From: JAJEAD01 sp965221555
GTDB taxonomy: Bacteria; Pseudomonadota; Gammaproteobacteria; HK1
DNA length: 64,000 bases
NCBI GenBank assembly: GCA_965221555.1
Contig: OZ244895.1
Coordinates: 3,658,001 to 3,722,000 of the forward strand
Direction: 5' to 3'
Below the pieces are notes generated by a model, which ran no database searches, was not told where the DNA came from, and worked only from the letters and a program-made list of their open reading frames with translations. Positions within the stretch are counted from its first letter, which is position 1; every line of letters starts with the position of its first letter. Shown here in pieces: positions 1 through 8,667 of this stretch. Made by a program: the position numbers and the translations under genes.

Positions 1-94
1 TGCCGGCTACGCCTTCAGCGTCTTTCGGTCCGTGCGCCCCCGCTATCACGGCATCTTGGCGACCGAAGCGGCCGAAGATCGGTGAAACATCCAG
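1..94 (+). repeat. Dispersed intergenic repeat, right half (copy C)
   Basis: This is the right half of an intergenic element found eight times in the window; the left half lies beyond the window edge. It contains the shared tract reading cttcagcgtctttcggtcc near positions 12-30 and ends in a conserved inverted-repeat terminus around 76-94 (atcggtgaaacatcc). The closest relative is the 49705-49880 copy. It lies downstream of the fadB/J-type gene that ends at 224. No gene is seen between it and position 224. Confidence 0.7.
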
Positions 95-223
95 GCTACC
101 AGCCGCAGTGCTTCCCCACTCACCAGGCGAGCGTACGCGGACGCAATGCTTCACCAATTCATCGAGCGAGGGTGCGCAGAGACCAACAAGGGCAAGGACC
201 TTCGCGGGCGCGGAGCAACGCCC

Positions 224-2314
224 TCAGGCGTCGCGCTCCGCGAACGTCGTGCCCTCTCTCGCCATTCTCTCGAGCAGTGGCGAGGGCTCCCACCAGGCGC
301 CGTGGAGTTCGTGATATCGGCAAATCTCGCGGTGGACGGTCTCGATACCGACGCGGTCCGCGTAGTGCATCGGTCCGCCGCGATGCACCGGAAACCCGTA
401 CCCGTTGAGCCACACGATGTCGATATCGCCCGCCCGCAGCGCGATGCCCTCGTCGAGGACGTTGGCGCCCTCGTTGACGAGCGGATAGAGGCAACGGGAG
501 AGGATCTCTTCGTCGTCGATGGCGCGGCGCTCGATGCCGAGATCGGCCGAGACCTCCTTGATGAGCGCCTCCACTTCGGGGCTTGGAACGGGCGCGCGGC
601 TGCCCGCCTCGTAGCGGTAGAAGCCCGAACCCGTCTTCTGTCCGAAGCAGCCGCGCTCGCAGAGGCGATCGCCGATGGTGCCGCTGTAGCGGCGCTCGTC
701 CTCGGCCGCGCGGTGCTCCCGGCGGCTTCGCCAACCGATGTCCAGTCCCGCGAGGTCGCTGACCGCGAAGGGACCCATGGGAAAGCCGAAGTCGGTGAGC
801 ACCCGGTCCACATCCTGCGGCAAGGCCCCCTCCTCGACGAGAAATGCGGCCTCGCGCAGGTAGCCTTCCAGCATGCGGTTGCCGATGAAGCCATGGCAGA
901 CACCCGACACCACCGGCACCTTCCCCATCTTGCGCCCCAGCGCGAGCGCGGTGACGAGCACCTCGTCGCTCACGCTCTCGGTGCGCACCACTTCGAGCAG
1001 GCGCATCACGTTGGCGGGGCTGAAGAAGTGCATGCCGAGCACCTGCGGGGAGCGCCCGGTGGCCACCGCGATGCGGTTGACGTCCAGATAGGAGGTATTG
1101 CTCGCGATGATCGCCTCCGGCTTGCACGTTGCATCGAGGCGGGCGAAGGTCTCCAGCTTGAGCGCCATCTCCTCGAACACCGCCTCGATGACGAAGTCCG
1201 CCGAGGCGACCGCGTCCAGATCGAGCACCGGCGTGATGCGCGCGAGACGTTCACGCATCGCCGCCTCGCTCAGGCGCCCCTTGCTCACGGTGGAAGCGTA
1301 GTTCCTCTCGATCGCGGCCATTGCCCGCTCGACCTGCTCGCGTCCCAGATCGAAGAGCTTCACCGGGATGCCGGCGTTGGCGAAGTTCATGGCGATGCCG
1401 CTGCCCATCGTCCCGGCGCCGATCACCGCGCCTTCGTGTATCTCGCGCGCGCGGATGTCCCGGGCAAGACCCGGCACCTTGGCGCTCTGGCGCTCCGCGA
1501 AGAACACGTGGCGCAGCGCCGCCGCCTCCGACGAGCGGACCTGGGCGTCGAAGATCTCGTATTCGCGTGCGATGCCTTCGTCGAAGGGGAGCTGCAGCGC
1601 CGCCTCCACGCACTCGATGCACGCGTAGGGGGCGCGCATGCCGCGGGCGCGGCGCTCGATCCGCTTGCGCGTGGCATCGAAAACGCCGGGGTCGTCGAGG
1701 CGCACCGCGCGGTCGCGCACCTTGGGGTGAGGGCTGCCGCTCTGCGCACGCTCGGCCGCGAAGGCGAGCGCCGCGTCGATCAGGTCGCCCTCCGCCACCC
1801 GGTCCACGAGCCCGATCCGCGCGGCCTCCGTGCCGGTGACGGGCGTTCCGCTCAGGATCATCTCAAGTGCCTTCTCCGCGCCCACCAGCCTCGGCAGGCG
1901 CTGCGTGCCCCCTGCCCCGGGAGGCACGCCGATCTTCACCTCGGGCTGTCCGAGGCGCGCGTTGGCGGTGCTCACGCGGTAGTTGCAGGCCATCGCGAGC
2001 TCCAGACCGCCGCCGAGGGCATGGCCGTGGATGGCGGCGACCACCGGCTTGGGGCTCGCTTCGCATTCGTCGATCGCATCGCGGAGATTGGGCTCGCCCG
2101 CGGGCCACGCGCCGAGGCGCTTGATGTCGGCCCCGGCGATGAAGGTCCGTCCGCTGCCCGCCACCACCACCGCTTCGACCTCGGCGTCGGCCGCGGCTCC
2201 GGCAAGCGCCTCCATGATGCCGCGCGGCACTCCGACGCTGAAGGCGTTGACCGGGGGATTGTCGACGAGGACTAGGCCCACGCCGGCGCGCTTTTCGTAC
2301 TTCACAAGGGACAT
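224..2314 (-). CDS. Bifunctional enoyl-CoA hydratase / 3-hydroxyacyl-CoA dehydrogenase
   Basis: A 696-residue beta-oxidation protein of the FadB/FadJ/peroxisomal bifunctional type that should hydrate enoyl-CoA and then oxidise the 3-hydroxyacyl-CoA with NAD+ in the cytoplasm. The N-terminal crotonase domain (about 1-190) shows the oxyanion and acid/base segments GGGLELAMA and GQPEVKIG. The NAD-binding domain begins near 296 with VIGAGTMGSGIAMN. The catalytic histidine segment HFFSPAN lies near 428, followed by two 3HCDH C-terminal domains. Length fits the family. It is the last gene of a probable minus-strand operon with the CoA ligase and the racemase-fold gene upstream, though 408 bp separate it from the ligase. 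The true substrate chain cannot be read from the sequence. Confidence 0.95.
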   Translation of the reverse strand: MSLVKYEKRAGVGLVLVDNPPVNAFSVGVPRGIMEALAGAAADAEVEAVVVAGSGRTFIAGADIKRLGAWPAGEPNLRDAIDECEASPKPVVAAIHGHALGGGLELAMACNYRVSTANARLGQPEVKIGVPPGAGGTQRLPRLVGAEKALEMILSGTPVTGTEAARIGLVDRVAEGDLIDAALAFAAERAQSGSPHPKVRDRAVRLDDPGVFDATRKRIERRARGMRAPYACIECVEAALQLPFDEGIAREYEIFDAQVRSSEAAALRHVFFAERQSAKVPGLARDIRAREIHEGAVIGAGTMGSGIAMNFANAGIPVKLFDLGREQVERAMAAIERNYASTVSKGRLSEAAMRERLARITPVLDLDAVASADFVIEAVFEEMALKLETFARLDATCKPEAIIASNTSYLDVNRIAVATGRSPQVLGMHFFSPANVMRLLEVVRTESVSDEVLVTALALGRKMGKVPVVSGVCHGFIGNRMLEGYLREAAFLVEEGALPQDVDRVLTDFGFPMGPFAVSDLAGLDIGWRSRREHRAAEDERRYSGTIGDRLCERGCFGQKTGSGFYRYEAGSRAPVPSPEVEALIKEVSADLGIERRAIDDEEILSRCLYPLVNEGANVLDEGIALRAGDIDIVWLNGYGFPVHRGGPMHYADRVGIETVHREICRYHELHGAWWEPSPLLERMAREGTTFAERDA

Positions 2315-2722
2315 CGCATTTCGCTCTGCTGGTAGTGGGGGGATTCCCGCTCTGGCGGGCGTCTCAGGATGTGTGCAAGTCCAGCCCCGGCGAATGCCGA
2401 GTCCGGAGGTTCATTGTCGCCATCACCGGTGCCCCGCACGCCGGGGTTCTGGCTGCGGTGTTTCATCGGTTCGAGAGAGCCAACGGTGCGGGACGCGCGA
2501 ATGCCGGCCGGGGCAAGGGCGTCTGCAAGCCTGAATGCGGGCCTAACCGGCAAGTACGCCGCGCCCCCTGTTTCGCGGGTTCGACACCGTCCAATCCGGC
2601 CGGCGCGTGCAACCGGAGAGGGGCCAGCCAGCATCCCGACACCTGTTCAACACCTTCCATGCCGGCCGGCACGCGCGCAAAGTCGTGATCCGGGGAAAGC
2701 TGGCGGCCTGCTCGCACAACAC
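2315..2722. other. Gene-free interval, 408 bp
   Basis: No convincing gene. The interval is GC-rich and contains several short related motifs of the form gaatgccg/gccggcc, including gccggccgg near 2500 and 2660, but no clear terminator with a T-run and no recognisable full copy of the dispersed repeat. Small open frames here have no recognisable domain. It should hold the promoter or leader of the fadB/J-type gene if that gene is not read through from the ligase. Confidence 0.4.
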
Positions 2723-4360
2723 TCACGCGCTCGGGAGCACGTAGTCCTTGAACTGCTCGCGGAGCCGGCGCTTGTTGACCTTTCCCGTCGCCCCGTGCGG
2801 CATCTCGTCGACGAAGACGACATCGTCGGGCAGCCACCACTTCGCGATCCGGCCTTCGAGAAAGGCGAGGATCTCCTCCTTGTCGGCGTGCGCTTCGGGA
2901 CGTCTCACCACCACCAGCAGGGGGCGCTCCTCCCACTTCGGATGCCGGCACGCGATGGCCGCGGCTTCCGCCACCGCTTCGTGCGCCATCACGCAGTTCT
3001 CGAGATCGATTGAGCTGATCCACTCGCCCCCCGACTTGATGAGGTCCTTGCTTCGGTCCGTGATGTGAATGTAGCCCTCGGGGTCGATGGAGCACACGTC
3101 GCCGGTCAGGAACCAGCCCTCACGATCGAAAGCGGCGTCGCTCGCGGCCTCGTCCCGGTAGTAGCGGCTGATCACGTATGGACCGCGCACTGCGAGCTCC
3201 CCGGTCGCGGCGCCATCTTCGGGCAGGCGCTCCCCGTCTTCGCCGACGATCTTCGCTTCCACCCCGAACAGGGGGCGGCCCTGCTTTTTCTTGAACGCGA
3301 AGCGTTCGTCGTCCGTCATCTCTTCGTAAGCGGCGGTGGGCAGGTTGAGGGCGGCGACCGGACCGGTCTCGGTCATGCCCCAACCCTGCACGAAGAGCAC
3401 GCCGAACTCCTGCTCGAAGGCGCGGATCAGCGCTTCCGAAGGGGCGGAGCCGCCGCACATCACCCATTCGAGTCCGCGCGGTTTGCGCCCCCGCGCGCGC
3501 ATGGTGCCAAGCAGCGTGGTGACGATGGTCGGCACCCCCGCGCTGTGCGTCACGCCTTCCGCATCCATCAGCTCGAAGAGGCTCTCGCCGTCGTAGTTCG
3601 GTCCGGGCAGCACCAACTTGCCCCCGACCATGGTGAGCATGTAGGGCACCCCCCAGGCCCCGACGTGGAAGAGCGGCACGATGGCCAGATAAGAATGCAG
3701 ATGACAGGGGGCGGACTGGCCCATGCCGGCATGGGAGAGCAGAGCGTGGAGCAGGATGGAGCGGTGGCTGTAGAGCACCCCCTTGGGGTTCCCGGTGGTG
3801 CCCGAGGTGTAGCAGAGCATCGCGGCCTCGTTCTCGTCGATCGCCGGCCATCGGTACTCGTCCGGCGCCCCCGCGAGCAGATGCTCGTAGCAGGTCGCGT
3901 TGCGCAGACTCGTTTGCGGCATGTGCTTCGCATCGGTCAGGATGACGAAGCGTTCGATGCTTTGAAGCTCCGCGGCCAGCGCCTCCACCATCGGCACGAA
4001 CGTGAGGTCGAGGAAGAGCACCCGGTCCTCGGCATGATTCATGATGTAGAGCAGCTCGTCCCGGAAGAGACGGGGGTTCACGGTGTGGCAGACCGCCCCC
4101 ATTCCCGAGACCGCGAAGTAGAGCTCGTAGTGGCGGTGCGTGTTCCACGCCAGCGTCGCGAGCCGGTCGCCCGCCCGGACCCCCAGCGCCTCGAGCCCGT
4201 TGGCGAGCCGGCGCATGCGCGCGGCCGCGTCGCGGTAGGTGTATCGGTGAACACCGCCCTCCACGAGGCGCGACACCACCTGCCCGGCGGCGTAGTAGCG
4301 CTCCGCATGCTCGATGATGGCGCTGACGAGCAGCGGCCGATCCATGATCTCGCCCCGCAT
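2723..4360 (-). CDS. Acyl-CoA ligase, DmdB-like (AMP-forming)
   Basis: A 545-residue class I adenylate-forming enzyme that activates a carboxylate with ATP and CoA. Signatures: P-loop YTSGTTGNPKG near 182, the A5 motif GWGMTETGP near 325, the hinge region DRSKDLIKSGGEWISS and the catalytic lysine in GATGK near 522. The start MDRPLLVSAIIEHA, the segment TVNPRLF and the end LREQFKDYVLPS closely resemble, from memory, 3-methylmercaptopropionate-CoA ligase DmdB, whose length is also similar. Many enzymes of this subfamily act on other short or medium acyl chains, so the substrate is open. The ATG at 4360 lies 41 bp after the racemase-fold gene and was chosen over a TTG at 4591, which would overlap that gene. 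Confidence 0.88.
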   Translation of the reverse strand: MRGEIMDRPLLVSAIIEHAERYYAAGQVVSRLVEGGVHRYTYRDAAARMRRLANGLEALGVRAGDRLATLAWNTHRHYELYFAVSGMGAVCHTVNPRLFRDELLYIMNHAEDRVLFLDLTFVPMVEALAAELQSIERFVILTDAKHMPQTSLRNATCYEHLLAGAPDEYRWPAIDENEAAMLCYTSGTTGNPKGVLYSHRSILLHALLSHAGMGQSAPCHLHSYLAIVPLFHVGAWGVPYMLTMVGGKLVLPGPNYDGESLFELMDAEGVTHSAGVPTIVTTLLGTMRARGRKPRGLEWVMCGGSAPSEALIRAFEQEFGVLFVQGWGMTETGPVAALNLPTAAYEEMTDDERFAFKKKQGRPLFGVEAKIVGEDGERLPEDGAATGELAVRGPYVISRYYRDEAASDAAFDREGWFLTGDVCSIDPEGYIHITDRSKDLIKSGGEWISSIDLENCVMAHEAVAEAAAIACRHPKWEERPLLVVVRRPEAHADKEEILAFLEGRIAKWWLPDDVVFVDEMPHGATGKVNKRRLREQFKDYVLPSA

Positions 4361-4401
4361 GACCCCCTCCCGCCGGGATCGGACCCCGATGCCGCGCGCG
4401 T

Positions 4402-5181
4402 TCAGACTCGAAGCAGACGCCCGAAGCCCTCCACCGGGCGGGTGTAGCCCGTTTCTCGCAGCGACTGCCAGAAGAGAGTCTGGATGGCGCTCATCACGGG
4501 CTTGCCCAGCGCCCGCTCGGCTCGCTCGATGGTGTCGACGGCGCGCAGCGCCGTGCAGGAGATGAAAAGGGCGTCGACATCTTCGCGGCAAGTCTCGAGC
4601 GCGGCCTGGAAGATGGCGTCGGGCGGCACCTCGGCCATGTCGATGTCGCTATCCAGGCAGAAGCTGCCGATGTTGCGCACCGTGACCCCGCCTTCCTCGA
4701 TGTAGGCGCGCATGGCCTGATTCACCGAGTCGACGTAGGGTGTGAGGAGCGAAACGGACTTGACCCCGAGGGCGCGAAACGCGGCGAGCGCGGAAGTGAT
4801 CGGGGTGACCACCGGAATGTCGGGCCGTCCCCCGGAGCGGATCCGCTCGGCGACGTTGTCGTATCCGATCGCGACCGTGCCCGAAGTGCAGCTATAGGCG
4901 ATCGAATCGAGACGCTGTCCGGGTATCAGCCTCTCCGTCGCCGCCTTGAGGCCTCCCACCATGCGGCGAAGATTGGGAATATTGACCGGATTGAAGTGCT
5001 GTATCCGAGTCGTGTAGTACATCACGTCATCGGGCAGCATGTTGTGGAAGTCGCGCTCGGTCGCGACGTCGCTGTCCAGCGCAATGAGCCCGATGCGATA
5101 GCGCGCGGGCCCGTCGTCCGGCTGGTACTGGAAGGAGAGGGGCTGGGTGGTCACCGACAGGTCCTGGGGCACTGCGCTCAC
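4402..5181 (-). CDS. Asp/Glu racemase superfamily protein (maleate isomerase / AMDase / EutA-like)
   Basis: A 259-residue protein of the Asp/Glu racemase fold, whose members racemise, decarboxylate or isomerise small dicarboxylic acids by a cofactor-free two-base mechanism. Both cysteine regions are visible: SCTSGT near 95 and ISCTALRAVD near 208. The pattern with GKPVMSAIQTLFWQSLR near the end matches the arylmalonate decarboxylase / maleate isomerase / EutA branch better than classical amino-acid racemases. The GTG start at 5181 is preceded by AGGAGG six bases upstream, so the longer ATG-less extension is rejected. First gene of a likely operon with the CoA ligase and the bifunctional beta-oxidation enzyme, suggesting it prepares or removes a small acid for that route (inference). 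Confidence 0.85.
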   Translation of the reverse strand: MSAVPQDLSVTTQPLSFQYQPDDGPARYRIGLIALDSDVATERDFHNMLPDDVMYYTTRIQHFNPVNIPNLRRMVGGLKAATERLIPGQRLDSIAYSCTSGTVAIGYDNVAERIRSGGRPDIPVVTPITSALAAFRALGVKSVSLLTPYVDSVNQAMRAYIEEGGVTVRNIGSFCLDSDIDMAEVPPDAIFQAALETCREDVDALFISCTALRAVDTIERAERALGKPVMSAIQTLFWQSLRETGYTRPVEGFGRLLRV

Positions 5182-5436
5182 GGTCTTTCCTCCTGTGTGA
5201 CGGTCTCCGGGACCGGGTTCGGCGCCTAGGCGCACCGGCCCGCTTCGGCGGCGATGATACTCCCTCGCGGCCCCCACGCTCAGCGACGGGCTCACCGTGG
5301 CGCGAGTTCGCGTTCGACTCCGGCCATGTCGGCGGGCGGGCGTCCGCAGCCGCGAAGCGCCGAAACAGGGTTGCTGGCTTTGCGGCACAATGCGGAACGC
5401 TCACGGCATCCATTTCCTTGTCCCAGGAGCTCCGAC

Positions 5437-5832
5437 ATGAACAAGCACTTGAACCCGAAGACCATCCACCAGCCGGGCGGCGTCTACACGCACACCGTCC
5501 ACGTCCCGGCCGATTCCGAGTGGCTGGTCATCTCCGGCCAGATCGGAATCGACTCCGAGGGACGACTCGCCGACGGCATCCGCGCCCAGAGCGAACAGGT
5601 GTTCCGCAACATCCTCGCCGCCCTCGACGCGCACCACATGTCCAAGGCGGACCTCGTCAAGACCAACGTCTACCTCACCGATTCGCGCTTCATCGGTGAG
5701 TACCGCGCGGCGCGAAGCGCCGTGCTCGGCGACGAGTGCGCCCCGGCATCGACGCTGGTCATCGTCGACGGCCTCGCCGCGCCCGACATGCTGGTGGAGA
5801 TCGAGGCGTGGGCCGCAAGGTCGCGCAGCTGA
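5437..5832 (+). CDS. Rid (YjgF/YER057c/UK114) family protein
   Basis: A 131-residue single-domain Rid protein. True RidA members hydrolyse reactive imine/enamine intermediates made by PLP enzymes; other Rid subgroups have different or unknown roles. The family pattern is clear: WLVISGQIGID, the helix with VFRNILAALDAH, KTNVYLTD and the final strand VEIEAWA. The residue where active RidA carries its key arginine (before the strand starting TLVIV) appears to be serine (PASTLV), so imine deaminase activity is doubtful. ATG at 5437 is preceded by aggag. It is divergent from the racemase-fold gene across a 255-bp interval that must hold both promoters. Confidence 0.88.
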   Translation: MNKHLNPKTIHQPGGVYTHTVHVPADSEWLVISGQIGIDSEGRLADGIRAQSEQVFRNILAALDAHHMSKADLVKTNVYLTDSRFIGEYRAARSAVLGDECAPASTLVIVDGLAAPDMLVEIEAWAARSRS

Positions 5833-5882
5833 TGCGCTGACCGCGCCCGGGTCGGGGGCCGGTGACGGAGGGCCGACCGACG

Positions 5883-6764
5883 CTAAAGCCCCGGCCGTAC
5901 CACCGCCTCCCACGCCTGCTCGAAGCGCTCGAGGTTCTCCCGCGTGTATGTCACGTAGTCGAAGTCGATGTCGGAGTGGATCTCGGAGGCCATGCTCCAC
6001 ATCGCCTCGCGCAGCGCGGAGGCGCACTTCATCGCCGCGTAGCTCGCGAGCCTCGCGTCGTCGGCCGGGGTACCGAAGTACCGTTCGAGGAGCCAGCGCT
6101 CCGCCTCGGCGCTCAGCTCGTTGTTGGCGGCGAGTCCGCCGAGATCGAAGAGCGGACTGTTGAAGCCGGCGTATTCCCAGTCGATGAGCCAGATCCGGTC
6201 GCCGTCGTCGATGAAGTTCGCCGCGAGCAGATCGTTGTGGCTGAAGACGATCTCGACCGGCCCCACCACCGACTGCAGGTGCGCGGCTCGTTCGAGCAGC
6301 TCATCGAGCCTTCCCGTCATCCGGCTTGCGTCTTCTCGCAGGGTGCGCGCATAGCCACGCACCACCTGGAAGACCCAGAACATGGGGGTGGCGCCGCGAA
6401 AGTGCGACGGGACCTCCCGGTGGCAGCGGGTCAGGGTGTCGAGCACACGCTCGAGACGGGCCGGATCGCGTATGTCTTGGGGCTCCAGGGTCTGCCCGTC
6501 CACCCACCTCATGACCATCGCGCCCGGCTCGGCATGGACGATCTCCGGCGAGATTCCCGCCGCGTGCGCGGCCCTCGCCGCGGCCCGCTCGTTTACGCGG
6601 TACACCCCGTGAACCGGAATGTCCTCACCGATGCGCACGACATAGCGCTCGCCCGCATCCTCCACGCTGAAGTTGAGGTTGGTGATCCCGCCGCCGAGCG
6701 GTTGCGGGTCGACCGCGCCCTTCCAGCAGGAAAGGCGCGCGGCCCGTTCCTTCGGATCCATCAT
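5883..6764 (-). CDS. Choline/ethanolamine kinase-like phosphotransferase
   Basis: A 293-residue kinase-fold protein of the choline kinase / aminoglycoside phosphotransferase group. The Brenner motif HNDLLAANFI (catalytic Asp, metal Asn) and the DWEYAG motif (metal Asp) are intact, with a glycine-rich GGGITNLNF loop near the start. Likely role: ATP-dependent phosphorylation of a small alcohol such as choline; substrate unproven. ATG at 6764 follows gagagga nine bases upstream; a GTG at 6782 is possible. It lies downstream of the dpp-type transporter operon in the same direction after a 255-bp gap, so it may be co-transcribed. It converges with the Rid gene, with only 50 bp between them. Confidence 0.82.
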   Translation of the reverse strand: MMDPKERAARLSCWKGAVDPQPLGGGITNLNFSVEDAGERYVVRIGEDIPVHGVYRVNERAAARAAHAAGISPEIVHAEPGAMVMRWVDGQTLEPQDIRDPARLERVLDTLTRCHREVPSHFRGATPMFWVFQVVRGYARTLREDASRMTGRLDELLERAAHLQSVVGPVEIVFSHNDLLAANFIDDGDRIWLIDWEYAGFNSPLFDLGGLAANNELSAEAERWLLERYFGTPADDARLASYAAMKCASALREAMWSMASEIHSDIDFDYVTYTRENLERFEQAWEAVVRPGL

Positions 6765-7019
6765 GAACAGGGGTCCTCTCACCGCCGGCGCCGCGGCTCG
6801 GATTTCACTTCGCGCCCCCGGGCACCTGTACCCATACCGCGCTCCTGGTACCTCGATGAGAAAGTGCGGCCAGAGTTCCGGGGACGCCCGTACAACCGGC
6901 CCCGCGGACGCCCTTTCCCCATTCGGTATCCGCGCGCCCCCGCTTCGTGAACGGAGAAATGCCGCGGCCAGGGCGAGGGACGCCGGCGCCTCGACCGGCG
7001 CCCCTCACACCGCCCGGTC

Positions 7020-8600
7020 TCAGGTCCAGTTGAAGTGCTGCATCTGCCAGATGTACCCGTTCGGGGTAATCACCGGCTCCAGACCCTCCCGATACAGGAC
7101 TCCATTGGGCGGGAAGTTGAGGAACACGTAGGCGCCGGTGTCTTCCATGATCTCCTGCATCCGTATGTAGATCTCGTGGCGCTTGGCCGGGTCGCTCTCT
7201 CCGAGGCCTTTGGCGGCGAGGTCGTCGAACTCCGGGTCGCTCCAGCGTTCCCAGTTCCATACCCCGACCTGCTCGGAGACGTACCACTGCGTCATCTGGC
7301 TCGGATCGGGTGAATCCAGGTAGGCCATCAGCCACAGCTCCAGGTCCTTCCATTCTTCGCCTTCGGTCTCCAGGCCGAGATTCCAGAAGGGCCCCGCGTC
7401 CATCGGCACCACCTCCACTTCGAGTCCCACCTCGGCGAGGTTCGCCTGGACGATGGTGCAGGCGGCGATGCGGTCCGCCTCGTTGATCGTCTTGAGCGTG
7501 AGCTTGCGGCCCTCGGCGCCGGCGGCGGCAACGAGCTCGCGCGCCTTGTCGGGGTCGGGGCTCATGAACTTGCTTTCGGTGCGATGTCCGATCAGTCCGG
7601 GCGGCACGATGCCGTGGGCACGGGTGCCCACCCCACCGAAGGCCCCGTGCCGGACCGCTTCGACATCGACTCCATACTGGATCGCCTGGCGGACTCTTAT
7701 GTCCTGGAGGTTGGCATGGTCGGTGTTCATGCCAATCCAGTACCACTGGGTGCCCGCATACTGCTTGACCACGCCGCCTCGGGGCGGGGCATTCAGCAGG
7801 CGGGGAATCGATTCCGCCGCGATGTGGGTGATGTCGATCTCGTCGGCTTCGAAGGCGAGCTCGGCGGTCTTGATATCGTCGATGATGGTGAACAGGACGT
7901 CGGTGACTCCCGGCGGCGTACCCGTCCAGTTCGGATTGGGCTCCAGGATGAAGCTCTGCTTCTGCACCCACTCCGCCACTCGGTAGGGACCGCAGTAGAA
8001 GTCGAAAATGCCGTCGTACTTGCCGCCGGCCATTTCCACCGCCTTCTTCGAGAGCACCGCGCCGGTCCCGTCGCACAGCCAGGTGAGCCAGATCGGCGCG
8101 AATGCCTGGTTGAGGTGAATGATTCCGGAGTGGGTGCCGGTGACCTCGACGTGGTCGAGCGCCACCGCCTTGTCCTTCCACTCCGACACCTTCATGCGCT
8201 CCAGCGAGTACTTGACGTCCTCCGCGTCGAGCTCGCCAATCGCGTCATGGGTGGTGCCGTCGTACCACATGATGCCGGGCTTGAGCTCGAAGGCGATGGT
8301 CTGGTCGTCCGTCTGCGAGATCGAGGTGACGAACTCGCTCGGCTCCCAGTCCCAGGTCTTCCCGCTGTTGGTGTACTTGGCGAGGCGGGCGAGACAGGCG
8401 TACTGGAGCACCATCTCGAAGCCGCCGATCATGTAGCCGGGATCGGTCGAGAGAATGGCGCGGTTGCAGCGCACGTGAAGCGGCCGGCCCGACTGGGCCC
8501 AGACACTGGCGGGGTTCATCAAGGTGCTGAACACGCCGGCGGCGCTCACTCCGGCCATGGTCTTCAGCATGTTGCGGCGGTCGAGCTTCGATGGGTTCAT
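7020..8600 (-). CDS. ABC transporter periplasmic substrate-binding protein, family 5 (DppA/OppA-like)
   Basis: A 526-residue extracytoplasmic solute-binding protein of the peptide/opine/nickel family. The N-terminus carries RRNMLKTMAGVSAAGVF followed by an AQ cleavage-like site, which looks like a Tat-type signal. The body shows typical family segments such as the DVKYSLERMK region and the late C-terminal pattern. ATG at 8600 follows GAGGAG at good spacing and excludes a longer upstream reading. It is the fifth gene of the dppBCDF-A order; in many related operons the binding protein comes first. The ligand could be di/oligopeptides or another small cationic or amphipathic solute. Confidence 0.92.
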   Translation of the reverse strand: MNPSKLDRRNMLKTMAGVSAAGVFSTLMNPASVWAQSGRPLHVRCNRAILSTDPGYMIGGFEMVLQYACLARLAKYTNSGKTWDWEPSEFVTSISQTDDQTIAFELKPGIMWYDGTTHDAIGELDAEDVKYSLERMKVSEWKDKAVALDHVEVTGTHSGIIHLNQAFAPIWLTWLCDGTGAVLSKKAVEMAGGKYDGIFDFYCGPYRVAEWVQKQSFILEPNPNWTGTPPGVTDVLFTIIDDIKTAELAFEADEIDITHIAAESIPRLLNAPPRGGVVKQYAGTQWYWIGMNTDHANLQDIRVRQAIQYGVDVEAVRHGAFGGVGTRAHGIVPPGLIGHRTESKFMSPDPDKARELVAAAGAEGRKLTLKTINEADRIAACTIVQANLAEVGLEVEVVPMDAGPFWNLGLETEGEEWKDLELWLMAYLDSPDPSQMTQWYVSEQVGVWNWERWSDPEFDDLAAKGLGESDPAKRHEIYIRMQEIMEDTGAYVFLNFPPNGVLYREGLEPVITPNGYIWQMQHFNWT

Positions 8601-8667
8601 GACGCTGCTCCTCGTGCGGGTCGCTTGTAAGGAAGCCATCCTTTCAGATGGCGGGGAACACTTCAAT

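Noticed and set aside
146..2275. 709-codon plus-strand open frame opposite the fadB/J-type gene
   Set aside because: No recognisable domain; it is the antisense shadow that high GC content keeps open. The minus-strand frame has full family motifs.
3065..4447. 460-codon plus-strand frame opposite the CoA ligase
   Set aside because: Low-complexity His/Arg/Glu-rich antisense reading with no motif; the minus strand carries the ligase.
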